This document shows positions 26,217-35,493 of a stretch of 64,000 nt of DNA, piece after piece. Every line of letters starts with the position of its first letter. Position 1 is the stretch's first letter. Source of the stretch: SAR116 cluster alpha proteobacterium HIMB100 (GTDB lineage: Bacteria; Pseudomonadota; Alphaproteobacteria; Puniceispirillales; Puniceispirillaceae); contig AFXB01000010.1 of NCBI GenBank assembly GCA_000238815.2, positions 372,001 to 436,000 of the forward strand, in the 5' to 3' direction. The notes beneath the pieces are model-generated. The model did no database searches. It saw only the letters and a program-made list of their open reading frames with translations, and had not been told where the DNA came from. A program made the translations under genes and the position numbers.

Positions 26217-27919
26217 GCCGGATGCAACGGAAACAGCCAGTCATCAAGGCTGGCCTTGTCAGAACCGGTCAGATCATCTGCGGTCGGGGCGCCCTGATAC
26301 AGGGTAATCCGCGTCCATCTGTCTGATTTCGGGTCAAATTTGCTGGCCCCGAAAAAAGATAATTTGCATCTGAGCAAATCAATCGGCCGGCAAGCTTCAC
26401 CAACCAGATTGTCACGAATTTCACCATAAGGGTATCTGGCAGTGGTCTGTACCCGTCTGACAATATGACGTAATTCAGGCCGCTGCATCAGAAATTCAGC
26501 CACGCTCATCGCCGGGTCAGCCTGCAGGAGTGCCTGGCGCAGCTGGTCAACATAAAGCGCGATATTAAAGGGCATTTCGCGCTCTGCCCCCGGTTCGTCA
26601 TAACGGTTGCCCAAACGTGGCTCCAGCTTTTCTTCGGACACATACCAGAACTGGGCCTGGGCAGCCGGATCAGACCTGTTAACAGCCTGTGTCCAGCGAT
26701 AATGCTGATCCATTATCGCTGTCAGTTCTGACACGCTCATGCCCGGATCAAGTTTAGGTGTGGAGGGCGTGGCCATGCATTCTGCCAGCCCGTCAACCTG
26801 AGACGGGATCAGTTCCAGAAGAACAGAAACCATAAGCTCTTGCGCATCCTCAGAACAGGACTGAACCCGGGAAAACAAATCGGCAAGCGGGGCCTGTTCG
26901 GCCAGCGGCTGTTCAGCCAGTCCCGCACGCAAATCGTCAAGCTCAGCGCTGAGCTGGTGATTTCTGGCCATCTGATCGGCATCATCAACCACCCATTGGG
27001 CAATATGGGCCGCCGCCCGATCAAGCAAATCATTCAGCCGGGCCTGTTGCTGGTCAGAAAGGGTGCTGACAGCCAGAGCCCGCGCCAACGCCACTTCACG
27101 AGCCATGATCCAGCTGTGAATAAGACATGGGTGATTCACCAGAAACGGGGCCATGCCCAGACCGGTGGAATTCCCCACACCAATATAGCGGCGGATTGGC
27201 GCGGTCAGGCGCACAGCTTTGTCACCACCTTTTTGCCGGGCGCAATATTCTGCCAATAATAAGGTGAATTCCCGGATCAGGAACACGGTCAGCATTTCTG
27301 CCTGAAACGGTCCAGCCAGCCCTTCATAGCCGGTCACTTTATCCCGATCCGCAATTCCAAATTTGCCATTGCCATAGACCGCAGTGGTGCGCATCAGATA
27401 GCCCGTGGCCGTCAGCTTATCCAGGTCTGGCTGGTGGCCGGCTGCAAGCTGGTCAACAATATGGGCAAACAAACGCACAGATTTATTCGCACGCGATAAA
27501 GTCAGCACACGATCATGATAAAGCCCGGCTTCCTGATGCGTGACCTGATCAGATAAAGCGGCAATATCAGCTGATGTCGGCATCCCTTCAAACAAACAAA
27601 AGCTGGCATCCCATTTGGTGGCAATCACGCGGTCAGTGCGGTCAGCAGCATCAAGCGGGCGGCTGTAGGCAATCAGCGAGAACAGCTGTCCGCCCACCGG
27701 CAGGCACAGCACCATATGGCCAAAGCCGTCCTGATCAAGCTGGCAGACCGGAACCGTCAGACCTGCGCCTTCAGCTGCGGCACGCCGCAGAAAAACCCGC
27801 ATAAAGCTGAGCCGATGCGGGAAAAAGGCACCCAGCCGCGACAATGTCATCACCTGATCAGGTGAACGCAAATCAGGCACGGGCTGCCCGCATGTCATTT
27901 CCGCCTGAAAGGTCATCAT
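26213..27919 (-). CDS. Conserved protein of unknown function, 568 residues
   Basis: I do not recognise this family. It is a soluble-looking protein with no signal peptide or membrane helix. Striking blocks are SRANKSVRLFAHIVDQL near 145-161, TAVYGNGKFGIADR near 178-191 and GNSTGLGMAPFLVNHPC near 253-269; these glycine, histidine and cysteine-rich parts look like active-site loops. A middle helical stretch (290-390) is rich in Gln, Ala and Leu. The stop overlaps the DUF3726-like start (ATGA), and the M19-family gene ends 11 bp upstream. An enzyme acting in the same pathway as the LDH2-like dehydrogenase is the best inference. Confidence 0.75.
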   Translation of the reverse strand: MMTFQAEMTCGQPVPDLRSPDQVMTLSRLGAFFPHRLSFMRVFLRRAAAEGAGLTVPVCQLDQDGFGHMVLCLPVGGQLFSLIAYSRPLDAADRTDRVIATKWDASFCLFEGMPTSADIAALSDQVTHQEAGLYHDRVLTLSRANKSVRLFAHIVDQLAAGHQPDLDKLTATGYLMRTTAVYGNGKFGIADRDKVTGYEGLAGPFQAEMLTVFLIREFTLLLAEYCARQKGGDKAVRLTAPIRRYIGVGNSTGLGMAPFLVNHPCLIHSWIMAREVALARALAVSTLSDQQQARLNDLLDRAAAHIAQWVVDDADQMARNHQLSAELDDLRAGLAEQPLAEQAPLADLFSRVQSCSEDAQELMVSVLLELIPSQVDGLAECMATPSTPKLDPGMSVSELTAIMDQHYRWTQAVNRSDPAAQAQFWYVSEEKLEPRLGNRYDEPGAEREMPFNIALYVDQLRQALLQADPAMSVAEFLMQRPELRHIVRRVQTTARYPYGEIRDNLVGEACRPIDLLRCKLSFFGASKFDPKSDRWTRITLYQGAPTADDLTGSDKASLDDWLFPLHPA

Positions 27920-27930
27920 GCTGCCTATCT

Positions 27931-28926
27931 TCAGTGATCTGAAACTGGTGCAAAATTCTGGTCATAAAAGCGCAGCCAGTTCAGCCCCATAATCGCGGCT
28001 ATTTCATCTGTTGAAAAACCCACTTCGCTGAGGCCAGACGCAATATTCGGAAAATCCCTGATCCCTGAAAACCAATCTGGCTGAGGCGGAAAGCCGGGAT
28101 TATCAGCACTGCCCTCGCCAAAATCACGTTCCAGAGACCAGCGGCCATTCCGCATCCATTCAACCACAGAATCCGGCTGGTTCTGGCACAGATCAGAGCC
28201 AATCCCTAAATGTTCCACCCCATAACGGCTGGCTGCCTCTGCGACCATTTCGGCAAATCCGTTTAAGGAACAGGCACTGCCATCTTTTAAGTGATGCGGA
28301 TATAACGAGAAGCCGATCATACCGCCTGCTTTTGTCAGTGCGGAAATCAGCGCGTCTGATTTGTTGCGCCGGGCCGGATGCCACCAGTCAGGATTCGCAT
28401 GCGTGATGGTGATCGGCCGGCTTGAGACCTCCATCGCTTCAAAGCTGGACCGTTCTGATGAATGGCTCATATCGATCACCAGCCCGACCCGGTTCATCTC
28501 GGCAATGGCCTGACGACCAAAGCGGGTCAGGCCCGGATCTTCAGCTTCATAACAGCCTGTCGCCAACAAAGACTGGTTATTATAGCTGAGCTGCATAAAG
28601 CGCACACCCAGCTGGTGCAGGATTTCAATCAGCCCGATATCATCTTCCATAGGTGAGCAATTCTGCAAGCCATAGAAAATCGCCGTCCGGCCAGACGCAT
28701 GGGCAGTATGAACATCATCAGCGGTGCGGCCAAACATCAGCCGGTCAGGATGAGCCGCAATATGCCGGTTCCAGGTGATGATATTTTCAACCGTCTGGCG
28801 GAAATTTTCATGATAACAAATGGTCACATGAACCGCAGACAGCCCTGCTTCGGCCATTTCATCAAACAGAGCAGGTGAATAATTTGCATATTGCAGATTA
28901 TCTATGAAAATCGGTGTCTGCGCCAT
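27931..28926 (-). CDS. M19 (membrane dipeptidase)-family protein with altered metal site
   Basis: A 331-residue renal-dipeptidase-fold protein. The second-half ligands are intact: His155 (IDMSHSS), His176 (ITHANP), Arg186 and Asp245 (GIGSD). The N-terminal His-x-Asp that binds the first zinc in M19 enzymes is replaced: the segment reads FIDNLQYANY at 7-16, and the bridging Glu region reads QNCSPMED. A normal binuclear dipeptidase site is therefore not expected. It may be a mononuclear amidohydrolase or act on another substrate. GAGGGG precedes the ATG. It sits between an amidase and the unknown 568-residue gene. Confidence 0.87.
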   Translation of the reverse strand: MAQTPIFIDNLQYANYSPALFDEMAEAGLSAVHVTICYHENFRQTVENIITWNRHIAAHPDRLMFGRTADDVHTAHASGRTAIFYGLQNCSPMEDDIGLIEILHQLGVRFMQLSYNNQSLLATGCYEAEDPGLTRFGRQAIAEMNRVGLVIDMSHSSERSSFEAMEVSSRPITITHANPDWWHPARRNKSDALISALTKAGGMIGFSLYPHHLKDGSACSLNGFAEMVAEAASRYGVEHLGIGSDLCQNQPDSVVEWMRNGRWSLERDFGEGSADNPGFPPQPDWFSGIRDFPNIASGLSEVGFSTDEIAAIMGLNWLRFYDQNFAPVSDH

Positions 28927-28950
28927 GTGTTCCCCTCTGCGCTTTGTCAG

Positions 28951-30240
28951 CTATTTGCCAGACCGTTCCAGCTGTGCGTCCAGCCACGCGCCAACCTTCA
29001 GGACCTGCTCATCACATCCCAGCCCGCCAGTCAGCTGCAAGCCAACCCCCAGCCCATCCGGGCCGGTCATCCGCATTGCCCCGTCAAGAGGCAAGGACAG
29101 GCACGGGCTGCCGCACAGGCTCCATAATGTATTGCAGGCCGGATTGCCGGTCCCGTTTTCAAATAAAGGGGCCTGACCAGTGGCAGAGGCCGTCAGCACC
29201 CCATCATAATCTGCAAACAGGCTGTCCATAAAGGCTCTTGCCTCGTCTCTTATCAACAGGGCCTGGTGATAGTCTTCCCTCGCAATTTTGCGGCCGCGGC
29301 TGACCACATCTGTAACAAATGCAGATACCTTGTCCGGATTGGCGTCTGCGACCGGACCCAGATTACGGCCAATCTCAACATCATAAATCATCTTATGCGC
29401 AGCCTGAAACCGGGCGATTTGGTCCTGCGGGGCAGGCAGAACCTCTATCACAGAGCCAAGCGCCTCGGCGATACGGGCCAGCCCGTCATGCACATAGTCT
29501 GCAACCGCATCCCCATAGAGCCCCTGCCACATCAACAGCCGTGGCGGCGCGGTCAGCGGGCGCAGCCGGTCAGGCGGGGATGTGCCCACCAGAACAGAAG
29601 ACAAAAGCGCGAGGTCCTGAACAGAGCTGGCAAAAAAACCGACCTGATCCAACGTCTCAGAAGTTTGCAGAACACCTGTTTTACTGATCGCGCTATGAGT
29701 CGGTTTAAAAGCATGAACCTGACAGTAAGACGCAGGTCTGATCACGGATCCGCCCGTTTGTGTGCCGACCGCCAGCGGAATATGTCCGGCCGCCACCGCT
29801 GCCGCAGACCCGCTGGATGAACCGCCTGGCGAGAAGGCCAGATTATGCGGATTACGGGTGCGACTTTTTTCCAAATAGGCAAATTCAGTGGTGACGGTTT
29901 TGCCGATGATGTTTGCCCCTGCCTGTCTTAATGCGGTGATGAGATCTGCATCAGCCTCCGGATGGCGGCCCGTAAAGACAGCTGAGCCATATGCACAAGG
30001 GGCATCAGATGTGTCGATAATATCCTTTATCCCCACAGGCGCACCCCGCAACGCCAGCCCCGCAGACGCTGTATCTGCCTGTTCGGCCGCTGTTCGGACC
30101 TGAGCCGGATCCAGATATTGCCAGGCCAGAATCTGGCTGTCTGTTCTGTCAATTTCGGCAAGACAGCTGTCGGCATAAGCCGTTGCTGTCATTGTGCCAT
30201 CTGCACAGGCTTTGAGAAAATCAACCGCACACATCTTCAC
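28951..30240 (-). CDS. Amidase signature family hydrolase
   Basis: A 429-residue cytoplasmic amidase. The Ser-cisSer-Lys triad is visible as Lys72 (GIKDII), a Ser in GGSSSGS at 139-145 and the nucleophile Ser165 in QTGGSVIRPAS. The FAYLEKSRTRNPHN segment is typical of non-GatA amidases, and with no gatB or gatC nearby this is not the tRNA amidotransferase subunit. Substrate is unknown; the neighbouring dipeptidase-like and dehydrogenase genes suggest breakdown of an amide-containing compound. It lies 23 bp after adhC. Confidence 0.9.
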   Translation of the reverse strand: MKMCAVDFLKACADGTMTATAYADSCLAEIDRTDSQILAWQYLDPAQVRTAAEQADTASAGLALRGAPVGIKDIIDTSDAPCAYGSAVFTGRHPEADADLITALRQAGANIIGKTVTTEFAYLEKSRTRNPHNLAFSPGGSSSGSAAAVAAGHIPLAVGTQTGGSVIRPASYCQVHAFKPTHSAISKTGVLQTSETLDQVGFFASSVQDLALLSSVLVGTSPPDRLRPLTAPPRLLMWQGLYGDAVADYVHDGLARIAEALGSVIEVLPAPQDQIARFQAAHKMIYDVEIGRNLGPVADANPDKVSAFVTDVVSRGRKIAREDYHQALLIRDEARAFMDSLFADYDGVLTASATGQAPLFENGTGNPACNTLWSLCGSPCLSLPLDGAMRMTGPDGLGVGLQLTGGLGCDEQVLKVGAWLDAQLERSGK

Positions 30241-30263
30241 AACACAAGACCCTTTTGCCCCGA

Positions 30264-31373
30264 TCAGAACATCACCACAGAGCGGATGGACTGGCCCTCA
30301 TGCATCAGATCAAAACCCTTATTAATGTCATCCAAAGGCAAGGTGTGGGTGATCATCGGGTCTATTTCGATCCGGCCATCCATATACCAGTCCACAATTT
30401 TCGGCACATCCGTGCGGCCCCGCGCCCCGCCAAAGGCCGTCCCCCGCCAGGACCGGCCGGTGACCAGCTGAAACGGGCGGGTGGAAATTTCGCGCCCTGC
30501 CCCGGCCACACCAATAATGATGGATTCGCCCCAGCCCTTATGTGCTGATTCCAGCGCGACGCGCATCACATCTGTATTGCCGATACATTCAAAGGTATAA
30601 TCCGCACCGCCGCCGGTCACCTCAATCAGATGGGCAGTCAGATCACCGCTGATCTCAGCCGGATTGACAAAATCAGTCATCCCGAACCGCTCTCCCCAGC
30701 TGCGTTTATCATTATTCAGATCGACACCGACAATCTGGCTGGCACCAATAAGCCGCAGACCCTGAATGACATTCAGGCCAATGCCGCCCAGACCAAACAC
30801 AATCGCTGTACAGCCTGTTTCTGCCTTGGCGGTATTGATCACCGCGCCAATGCCAGTGGTCACGCCGCAGCCGATATAACAGATTTTATCAAACGGTGCG
30901 GCCTTGTTCACCTTTGCCAGTGCAATTTCCGGCAGAACGGTGAAATTGGAAAAGGTTGATGTGCCCATGTAATGATGCACAGGCTGGCCCTTATAAGAAA
31001 AGCGCGAGGTACCGTCCGGCATCAGCCCCTGACCTTGTGTGGTGCGGATAGCCTGGCAGAGATTGGTTTTCGGATGCAGACAATAATCACATTCGCGGCA
31101 TTCAGGCGTATAGAGCGGGATCACATGATCATCCACCGCAACAGAGGTTACGCCGGGACCCACTTCACGCACAATGCCCGCCCCTTCATGACCCAGAACA
31201 GCCGGAAACAAGCCTTCAGGATCTGCCCCGGACAAGGTGAATTCATCTGTATGACAAATGCCGGTGGCCATAATTTCGACCAGCACCTCGCCTGGCTTTG
31301 GCCCGCCTAAGTCAAGCTCAACAATCTCTAACGGTTTGCCCGCTTCAAACGCAACTGCTGCCCGTGTTTTCAT
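30264..31373 (-). CDS. adhC: S-(hydroxymethyl)glutathione dehydrogenase, class III ADH
   Basis: Oxidises the formaldehyde-glutathione adduct with NAD+. Catalytic zinc ligands are Cys40 and His62 (GHEGAG); structural zinc ligands are Cys92, Cys95, Cys98 and Cys106. The NAD fold [12 protein letters not shown] lies near residues 195-206. The 369-residue length and overall pattern fit class III. No S-formylglutathione hydrolase is adjacent, so the next detoxification step is encoded elsewhere. It follows the membrane hydroxylase-like gene by 16 bp. Confidence 0.95.
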   Translation of the reverse strand: MKTRAAVAFEAGKPLEIVELDLGGPKPGEVLVEIMATGICHTDEFTLSGADPEGLFPAVLGHEGAGIVREVGPGVTSVAVDDHVIPLYTPECRECDYCLHPKTNLCQAIRTTQGQGLMPDGTSRFSYKGQPVHHYMGTSTFSNFTVLPEIALAKVNKAAPFDKICYIGCGVTTGIGAVINTAKAETGCTAIVFGLGGIGLNVIQGLRLIGASQIVGVDLNNDKRSWGERFGMTDFVNPAEISGDLTAHLIEVTGGGADYTFECIGNTDVMRVALESAHKGWGESIIIGVAGAGREISTRPFQLVTGRSWRGTAFGGARGRTDVPKIVDWYMDGRIEIDPMITHTLPLDDINKGFDLMHEGQSIRSVVMF

Positions 31374-31389
31374 TATCCTGTTCTCCCCT

Positions 31390-32376
31390 TCACGATGATC
31401 TTGATTTGTCGGCTGATGGTTTCAGATGGCGTCTGAGGCTGGCCTGGCCTGATTTGGTGCCATCATGGAATGAGCCAAACCAGACATCCCAGGGCATTTC
31501 GGATGAGCCATAATTACAGTCGAAATGCCGGTGATGCAGATGATGATGATAATGCCCCAGAGCCAGACGTTGTTTACCGGCAAGGATCAGATTGTCAAAC
31601 CCGCAATGACCTGCCGCCGGAGACAGAGTCAGAAGATATAAGTGAAAAAAGATATGGATAGGATGAGACGGGATCACCAGATGCACAAGAACAGAGCTGA
31701 AATAAATCAGATGTTCAACCGGATGCATGGATATGCCTGACCAGGGGCCGGTATTGACGTTGCGGTGATGCAGCGCATGAAACCGGTCATAAAAGGGCTT
31801 CATATGCAGCAGGCGATGCACCAGATAAAAATGAGCAGATTCAAAAATGGGGATCAGCACAAACAACGCCACAAACCAGACTGGCGCAGCCGAAAAAGTC
31901 AGATACAGAGCCGGATTATTGGCCTGTGCCCACAGCAGCAGCACTTCATAGCCTGTCCAGATGGTCACCCCGCTGACAAGCGAGAAAAACATATTGTCAA
32001 AGACCTGATTGCCGAACAAAAACCGGTTTGAGGGCCGGTGCAAAAAGGCTGTTTCATATTTCGCCGCCGTGCCTTGTGTGCGCCAGCGGTAAAACAAAAG
32101 ATGCAACCCCCCGGCAACAAGACACAGATAAATCACATTACGCAGATACATCCATAATAGGGCTGAGAGGCTGATCGTGCCGTCTGTAACCAGCACAGGC
32201 TGAAGCCAGAAAGCTGTCAGTCCCGCCAGCCCCAGAAGCAGCAGAAGTTCAGACGGAATATCCCAGGCATGGCGGTACCAGCCCAGCACCGCACGGATAT
32301 CCAGCGGCCAGGAAAAAAGCGGATTATTCTGTACCGGCAGATTAGGGCTAAAGCTGTGTTCAGAATTGTCAGTCAT
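31390..32376 (-). CDS. Sterol desaturase/fatty acid hydroxylase superfamily membrane protein
   Basis: A roughly 328-residue integral membrane di-iron oxygenase. Three histidine boxes are present: HFYLVHR near 185, HALHHRNVN near 203 followed by HPVEH, and [15 protein letters not shown] near 278-292. Several hydrophobic helices precede them. The frame opens at GTG 32382; the ATG two codons on has AGAAGGGG just upstream. Substrate could be a fatty acid, sterol-like lipid or hopanoid; nothing decides. It lies between cysQ and adhC on the same strand. Confidence 0.9.
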   Translation of the reverse strand: MTDNSEHSFSPNLPVQNNPLFSWPLDIRAVLGWYRHAWDIPSELLLLLGLAGLTAFWLQPVLVTDGTISLSALLWMYLRNVIYLCLVAGGLHLLFYRWRTQGTAAKYETAFLHRPSNRFLFGNQVFDNMFFSLVSGVTIWTGYEVLLLWAQANNPALYLTFSAAPVWFVALFVLIPIFESAHFYLVHRLLHMKPFYDRFHALHHRNVNTGPWSGISMHPVEHLIYFSSVLVHLVIPSHPIHIFFHLYLLTLSPAAGHCGFDNLILAGKQRLALGHYHHHLHHRHFDCNYGSSEMPWDVWFGSFHDGTKSGQASLRRHLKPSADKSRSS

Positions 32377-32492
32377 TTTCACCCCTTCTTTTTTTACATG
32401 ATAACAGGCCCGCAGCCGGCAATGTGTCAGCCACGGTTCAGTTCATCATGATTTCAATTTTTCATGCAAGCAGAATCTGATGTCGCGCGCCC

Positions 32493-33281
32493 TTATAAGG
32501 CAAAATCCCCGCACGCGACAAAAGGCCCGTTCCGCCAGCCCGGCTTGCCATAGAGATGCGGGACCCCGGCAGGTGTGAACACCGCCCCGCCAGCCCCGGC
32601 CAGAACCGCTTCCCCGGCGGCGGTATCCCATTCCATCGTTGGGGCAAACCGCGGATAGACATCCGCCTGTCCGGCTGCCAGCAGCAGAAATTTCAGCGAT
32701 GAGCCGATGCTGGTGGTCTGGTCAATCTGATGGCGCTGCAGAAATTGTCTGGTCTGATCATCGCTGTGTGAGCGGCTTGCCACCGCCACCGGCCCGTCTG
32801 GCGGACAGGGACGGATGGCAAGTGCGGAAAGCTGGCCAGATTTTATCTGCCAGGCCCCTTGCCCCGGGCCGCCCCAGCACAGCCAGTCCAGATGCGGGGC
32901 ATAAACAATCCCGCCCACCGCATTGCGGCCCTGTACCAGCCCGATATTCACCGTGTAGGCCCCCTGGCTGTCAGCCCGGATAAATTCACGTGTCCCGTCA
33001 AGCGGGTCGACCAGAAAAAACAGATCATCAGGGGCCAGATTATGGCTGGCCTGATCTTCTTCAGAGATCACCGGCAGATGAGGATACAGGTCAGCCAGAC
33101 CCGCAACAAGCACAGCATTTGCCGCTTCATCAGCAGCGGTCACCGGAGAGGCATCTGATTTATAGCGGGCGTCCACCCCTTCAGATTTAATCTGTTCAAT
33201 CAGCGCCCCTGCATGCCTGACCGCCCCCAACAGGGCGGTCAGATTGACACCAGAGGTCACAAGGTCAGGTTCAGAGGTCAT
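32493..33281 (-). CDS. cysQ: 3'(2'),5'-bisphosphate nucleotidase CysQ
   Basis: Removes 3'-phosphate from PAP in sulfate assimilation; inositol monophosphatase fold. Metal-binding motifs are SEEDQ near residue 75, VDPLDGTREF near 93-102 and the C-terminal MEWDTAAGEAVL near 220-231. Length (262) is normal for CysQ. It begins 9 bp after the mmsA stop, so co-transcription is likely, although the two functions are not obviously linked. Inositol phosphatase activity cannot be ruled out. Confidence 0.93.
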   Translation of the reverse strand: MTSEPDLVTSGVNLTALLGAVRHAGALIEQIKSEGVDARYKSDASPVTAADEAANAVLVAGLADLYPHLPVISEEDQASHNLAPDDLFFLVDPLDGTREFIRADSQGAYTVNIGLVQGRNAVGGIVYAPHLDWLCWGGPGQGAWQIKSGQLSALAIRPCPPDGPVAVASRSHSDDQTRQFLQRHQIDQTTSIGSSLKFLLLAAGQADVYPRFAPTMEWDTAAGEAVLAGAGGAVFTPAGVPHLYGKPGWRNGPFVACGDFAL

Positions 33282-33290
33282 CAGCTCTGC

Positions 33291-34787
33291 TTATTTAGCC
33301 GTCGGCATGACAAATTCAGCCCCCTTGGCGATTGAATCCGGCCAGCGCTGCATGACTGATTTCTGTTTGGTGTAGAATTGCACCGCTTCATTGCCAAAGG
33401 CATGCAGATCCCCGAACAGAGATTGTTTCCAGCCGCCAAACCCATGCCAGGCCATCGGCACAGGAATAGGCACATTCACGCCCACCATGCCAACCTGGAT
33501 CTGGTTTGAGAATTCACGTGCGGTATTGCCGTCTGAGGTAAAGACAGAGACGCCATTGCCATAGCGGTGATTATTGATGAGCTCAATGCCTTCTGCTGAG
33601 TTATCAACCCGGACACAAGACAATACAGGGCCGAAAATTTCGTCCTGATAGATGCTCATCTCAGGGGTCACATGATCAAATAAGCTGCCGCCCATAAAAT
33701 AGCCCTGATTATGACCAGGTACCGACAGACCGCGCCCGTCAACAACCAGCTCAGCACCTTCTTCGACCCCTTTTGCAATCATGCCGGTGATCCGTTCATG
33801 CGCAGCAGATGTCACAATCGGGCCCATTTCCGCATCAAGCTCCATGCCGTTTTTCACTTTTAATGTGCGCGCCCGCTCGGCCAGCTGCGGGACAATTTTA
33901 TCGCCCACATCCCCGACCAGTACCGCAACAGATATCGCCATACAGCGTTCGCCGGCAGAGCCATAGGCAGAACCGATCAGCGCATCGACTGTTTTATCAA
34001 GGTCAGCATCCGGCATCACCATCATGTGGTTTTTTGCCCCGCCAAGCGCCTGGACCCGCTTGCCATTGGCGGCGCCCTTTTCATAAATATATTGCGCAAT
34101 CGGGGTTGAGCCGACAAATGACACAGCCGAAATGGCGGGATGTTCCAAAATCGCGTCAACGGATTCCTTGTCGCCCTGCACCACGCTGAAGACGCCATCC
34201 GGCAACCCAGCTTCAGCCAGCAAATCCGCCATCATCAGAGAGGCAGTCGGGTCAGTCGGGCTGGGCTTGAGCAGAAAACAATTCCCGGCAGCGATGGCCA
34301 GAGGATACATCCACATCGGCACCATTACCGGAAAATTGAACGGGGTGATGCCCGCAGCAATGCCCAGCGGCTGGCGGAAGGTCCAGTTATCAATACCGGT
34401 TGAGGCCTGGTTTGAATATTCACCTTTCAGCAGGGCCGGCATGCCACAGGCAAATTCCAGAACCTCTATGCCGCGTTCCACCTCACCACAGGCATCGGTA
34501 AAGACCTTGCCATGTTCAGAGGTAATCGCTTCAGCCAGTTTTTCTTTATCCCGCTTGACCAGCTCAAGAAATTTAAACATCACCCGGGCGCGGCGCACAG
34601 GCGGCATGTTGGCCCAGGCCGGAAAGGCCGCCCTGGCGGCCTGTACAGCATCATCCACATCTTTGGCTGTGCCCATCACCACATCTGTTTTTTTCTCCCC
34701 CAAAGCCGGATTGAACACATCCATGGTCCGGGTTGAGGCGCCTTTGGTTTTCTGGCCCGCGATATAGTGAAGAACTGTGTCAGACAT
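33291..34787 (-). CDS. mmsA: Methylmalonate-semialdehyde dehydrogenase (CoA-acylating)
   Basis: Converts methylmalonate or malonate semialdehyde to propionyl- or acetyl-CoA in valine, thymine/uracil or inositol breakdown. The 498-residue protein has the ALDH fold with [16 protein letters not shown] (NAD loop), catalytic Cys in [14 protein letters not shown] near residue 284 and [14 protein letters not shown] near 143-156, a hallmark of MmsA. The malonate semialdehyde role would fit reductive pyrimidine catabolism, but no such pathway genes are beside it. First gene of the minus-strand series; divergent from gloA. Confidence 0.96.
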   Translation of the reverse strand: MSDTVLHYIAGQKTKGASTRTMDVFNPALGEKKTDVVMGTAKDVDDAVQAARAAFPAWANMPPVRRARVMFKFLELVKRDKEKLAEAITSEHGKVFTDACGEVERGIEVLEFACGMPALLKGEYSNQASTGIDNWTFRQPLGIAAGITPFNFPVMVPMWMYPLAIAAGNCFLLKPSPTDPTASLMMADLLAEAGLPDGVFSVVQGDKESVDAILEHPAISAVSFVGSTPIAQYIYEKGAANGKRVQALGGAKNHMMVMPDADLDKTVDALIGSAYGSAGERCMAISVAVLVGDVGDKIVPQLAERARTLKVKNGMELDAEMGPIVTSAAHERITGMIAKGVEEGAELVVDGRGLSVPGHNQGYFMGGSLFDHVTPEMSIYQDEIFGPVLSCVRVDNSAEGIELINNHRYGNGVSVFTSDGNTAREFSNQIQVGMVGVNVPIPVPMAWHGFGGWKQSLFGDLHAFGNEAVQFYTKQKSVMQRWPDSIAKGAEFVMPTAK

Positions 34788-34977
34788 TGATTTTCTCGTC
34801 CATTTGTCAGAAGTATCAGGAATTTGTGCAGATACGATATCAGCAATTCAGAACGCGTCAATTGCTTGCGTGTGCTGCCAGGACCAAAAAACACCATTGC
34901 CGGGTCAGGCAGCCTTGCGTTAACGTTTTATCATTAGATCACACCTCCTGTTTCAGCTTCGTTTAAAGGATAAAGAC

Positions 34978-35421
34978 ATGAAATATCTTCACACCATGAT
35001 TCGGGTTACAGATGTTGACGCCGCACTTGATTTTTTTGTCGGCAAGCTGGGCATGATTGAGACCCGCCGCAAGGATGTTCCGGAAGGCAAATTTACGCTT
35101 ATTTTTCTGGCGGCAGATCAGGATCTGGACCAGGCAGAAGCGGAACGCGCCCCTGAATTAGAACTGACCTATAACTGGGACAGTGAGGAGAGCTATACAG
35201 GCGGGCGCAATTTCGGTCATCTGGCCTATACGGTCAAAGATATCTATGCCACCTGCCAGAGCCTGATGGATAACGGCGTTGTCATCAACCGGCCGCCACG
35301 TGACGGGCGGATGGCGTTTGTCAAATCCCCTGACGGCATCTCACTGGAGCTGCTGCAGGAAGGTGACGCCCTTGCCCCGGCTGAACCATGGGCATCGATG
35401 GAAAATACCGGAAGCTGGTAG
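34978..35421 (+). CDS. gloA: Lactoylglutathione lyase (glyoxalase I)
   Basis: Isomerises the methylglyoxal-glutathione hemithioacetal. The four metal ligands are in the expected places: His5, Glu62, His81 and Glu124. Length (147) is slightly longer than the E. coli enzyme because of a C-terminal tail. AAAGGA precedes the ATG by about 7 bp. The 190-bp divergent region to mmsA should hold its promoter; I see no convincing consensus boxes there. It converges with the sulfatase gene. Confidence 0.95.
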   Translation: MKYLHTMIRVTDVDAALDFFVGKLGMIETRRKDVPEGKFTLIFLAADQDLDQAEAERAPELELTYNWDSEESYTGGRNFGHLAYTVKDIYATCQSLMDNGVVINRPPRDGRMAFVKSPDGISLELLQEGDALAPAEPWASMENTGSW

Positions 35422-35425
35422 CCGG

Positions 35426-35466
35426 TCTGTCTGCCTGCCTGTCCGCCTGCCTTCGTGTCTGTCTGG
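35426..35466. repeat. Degenerate CTGY/CCTG tetranucleotide tract
   Basis: A pyrimidine-rich stretch of imperfect 4-bp units (CTGT, CTGC, CTGC, CTGT and variants) fills most of the 72-bp convergent gap between gloA and the sulfatase gene. Confidence 0.55.
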
Positions 35467-35493
35467 CCCTGCCAGCAAATGGCCAATAGATCG

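Noticed and set aside
29266-29820. 184-residue plus-strand frame opposite the amidase
   Set aside because: Shadow of the amidase coding strand; no family features or ribosome site.
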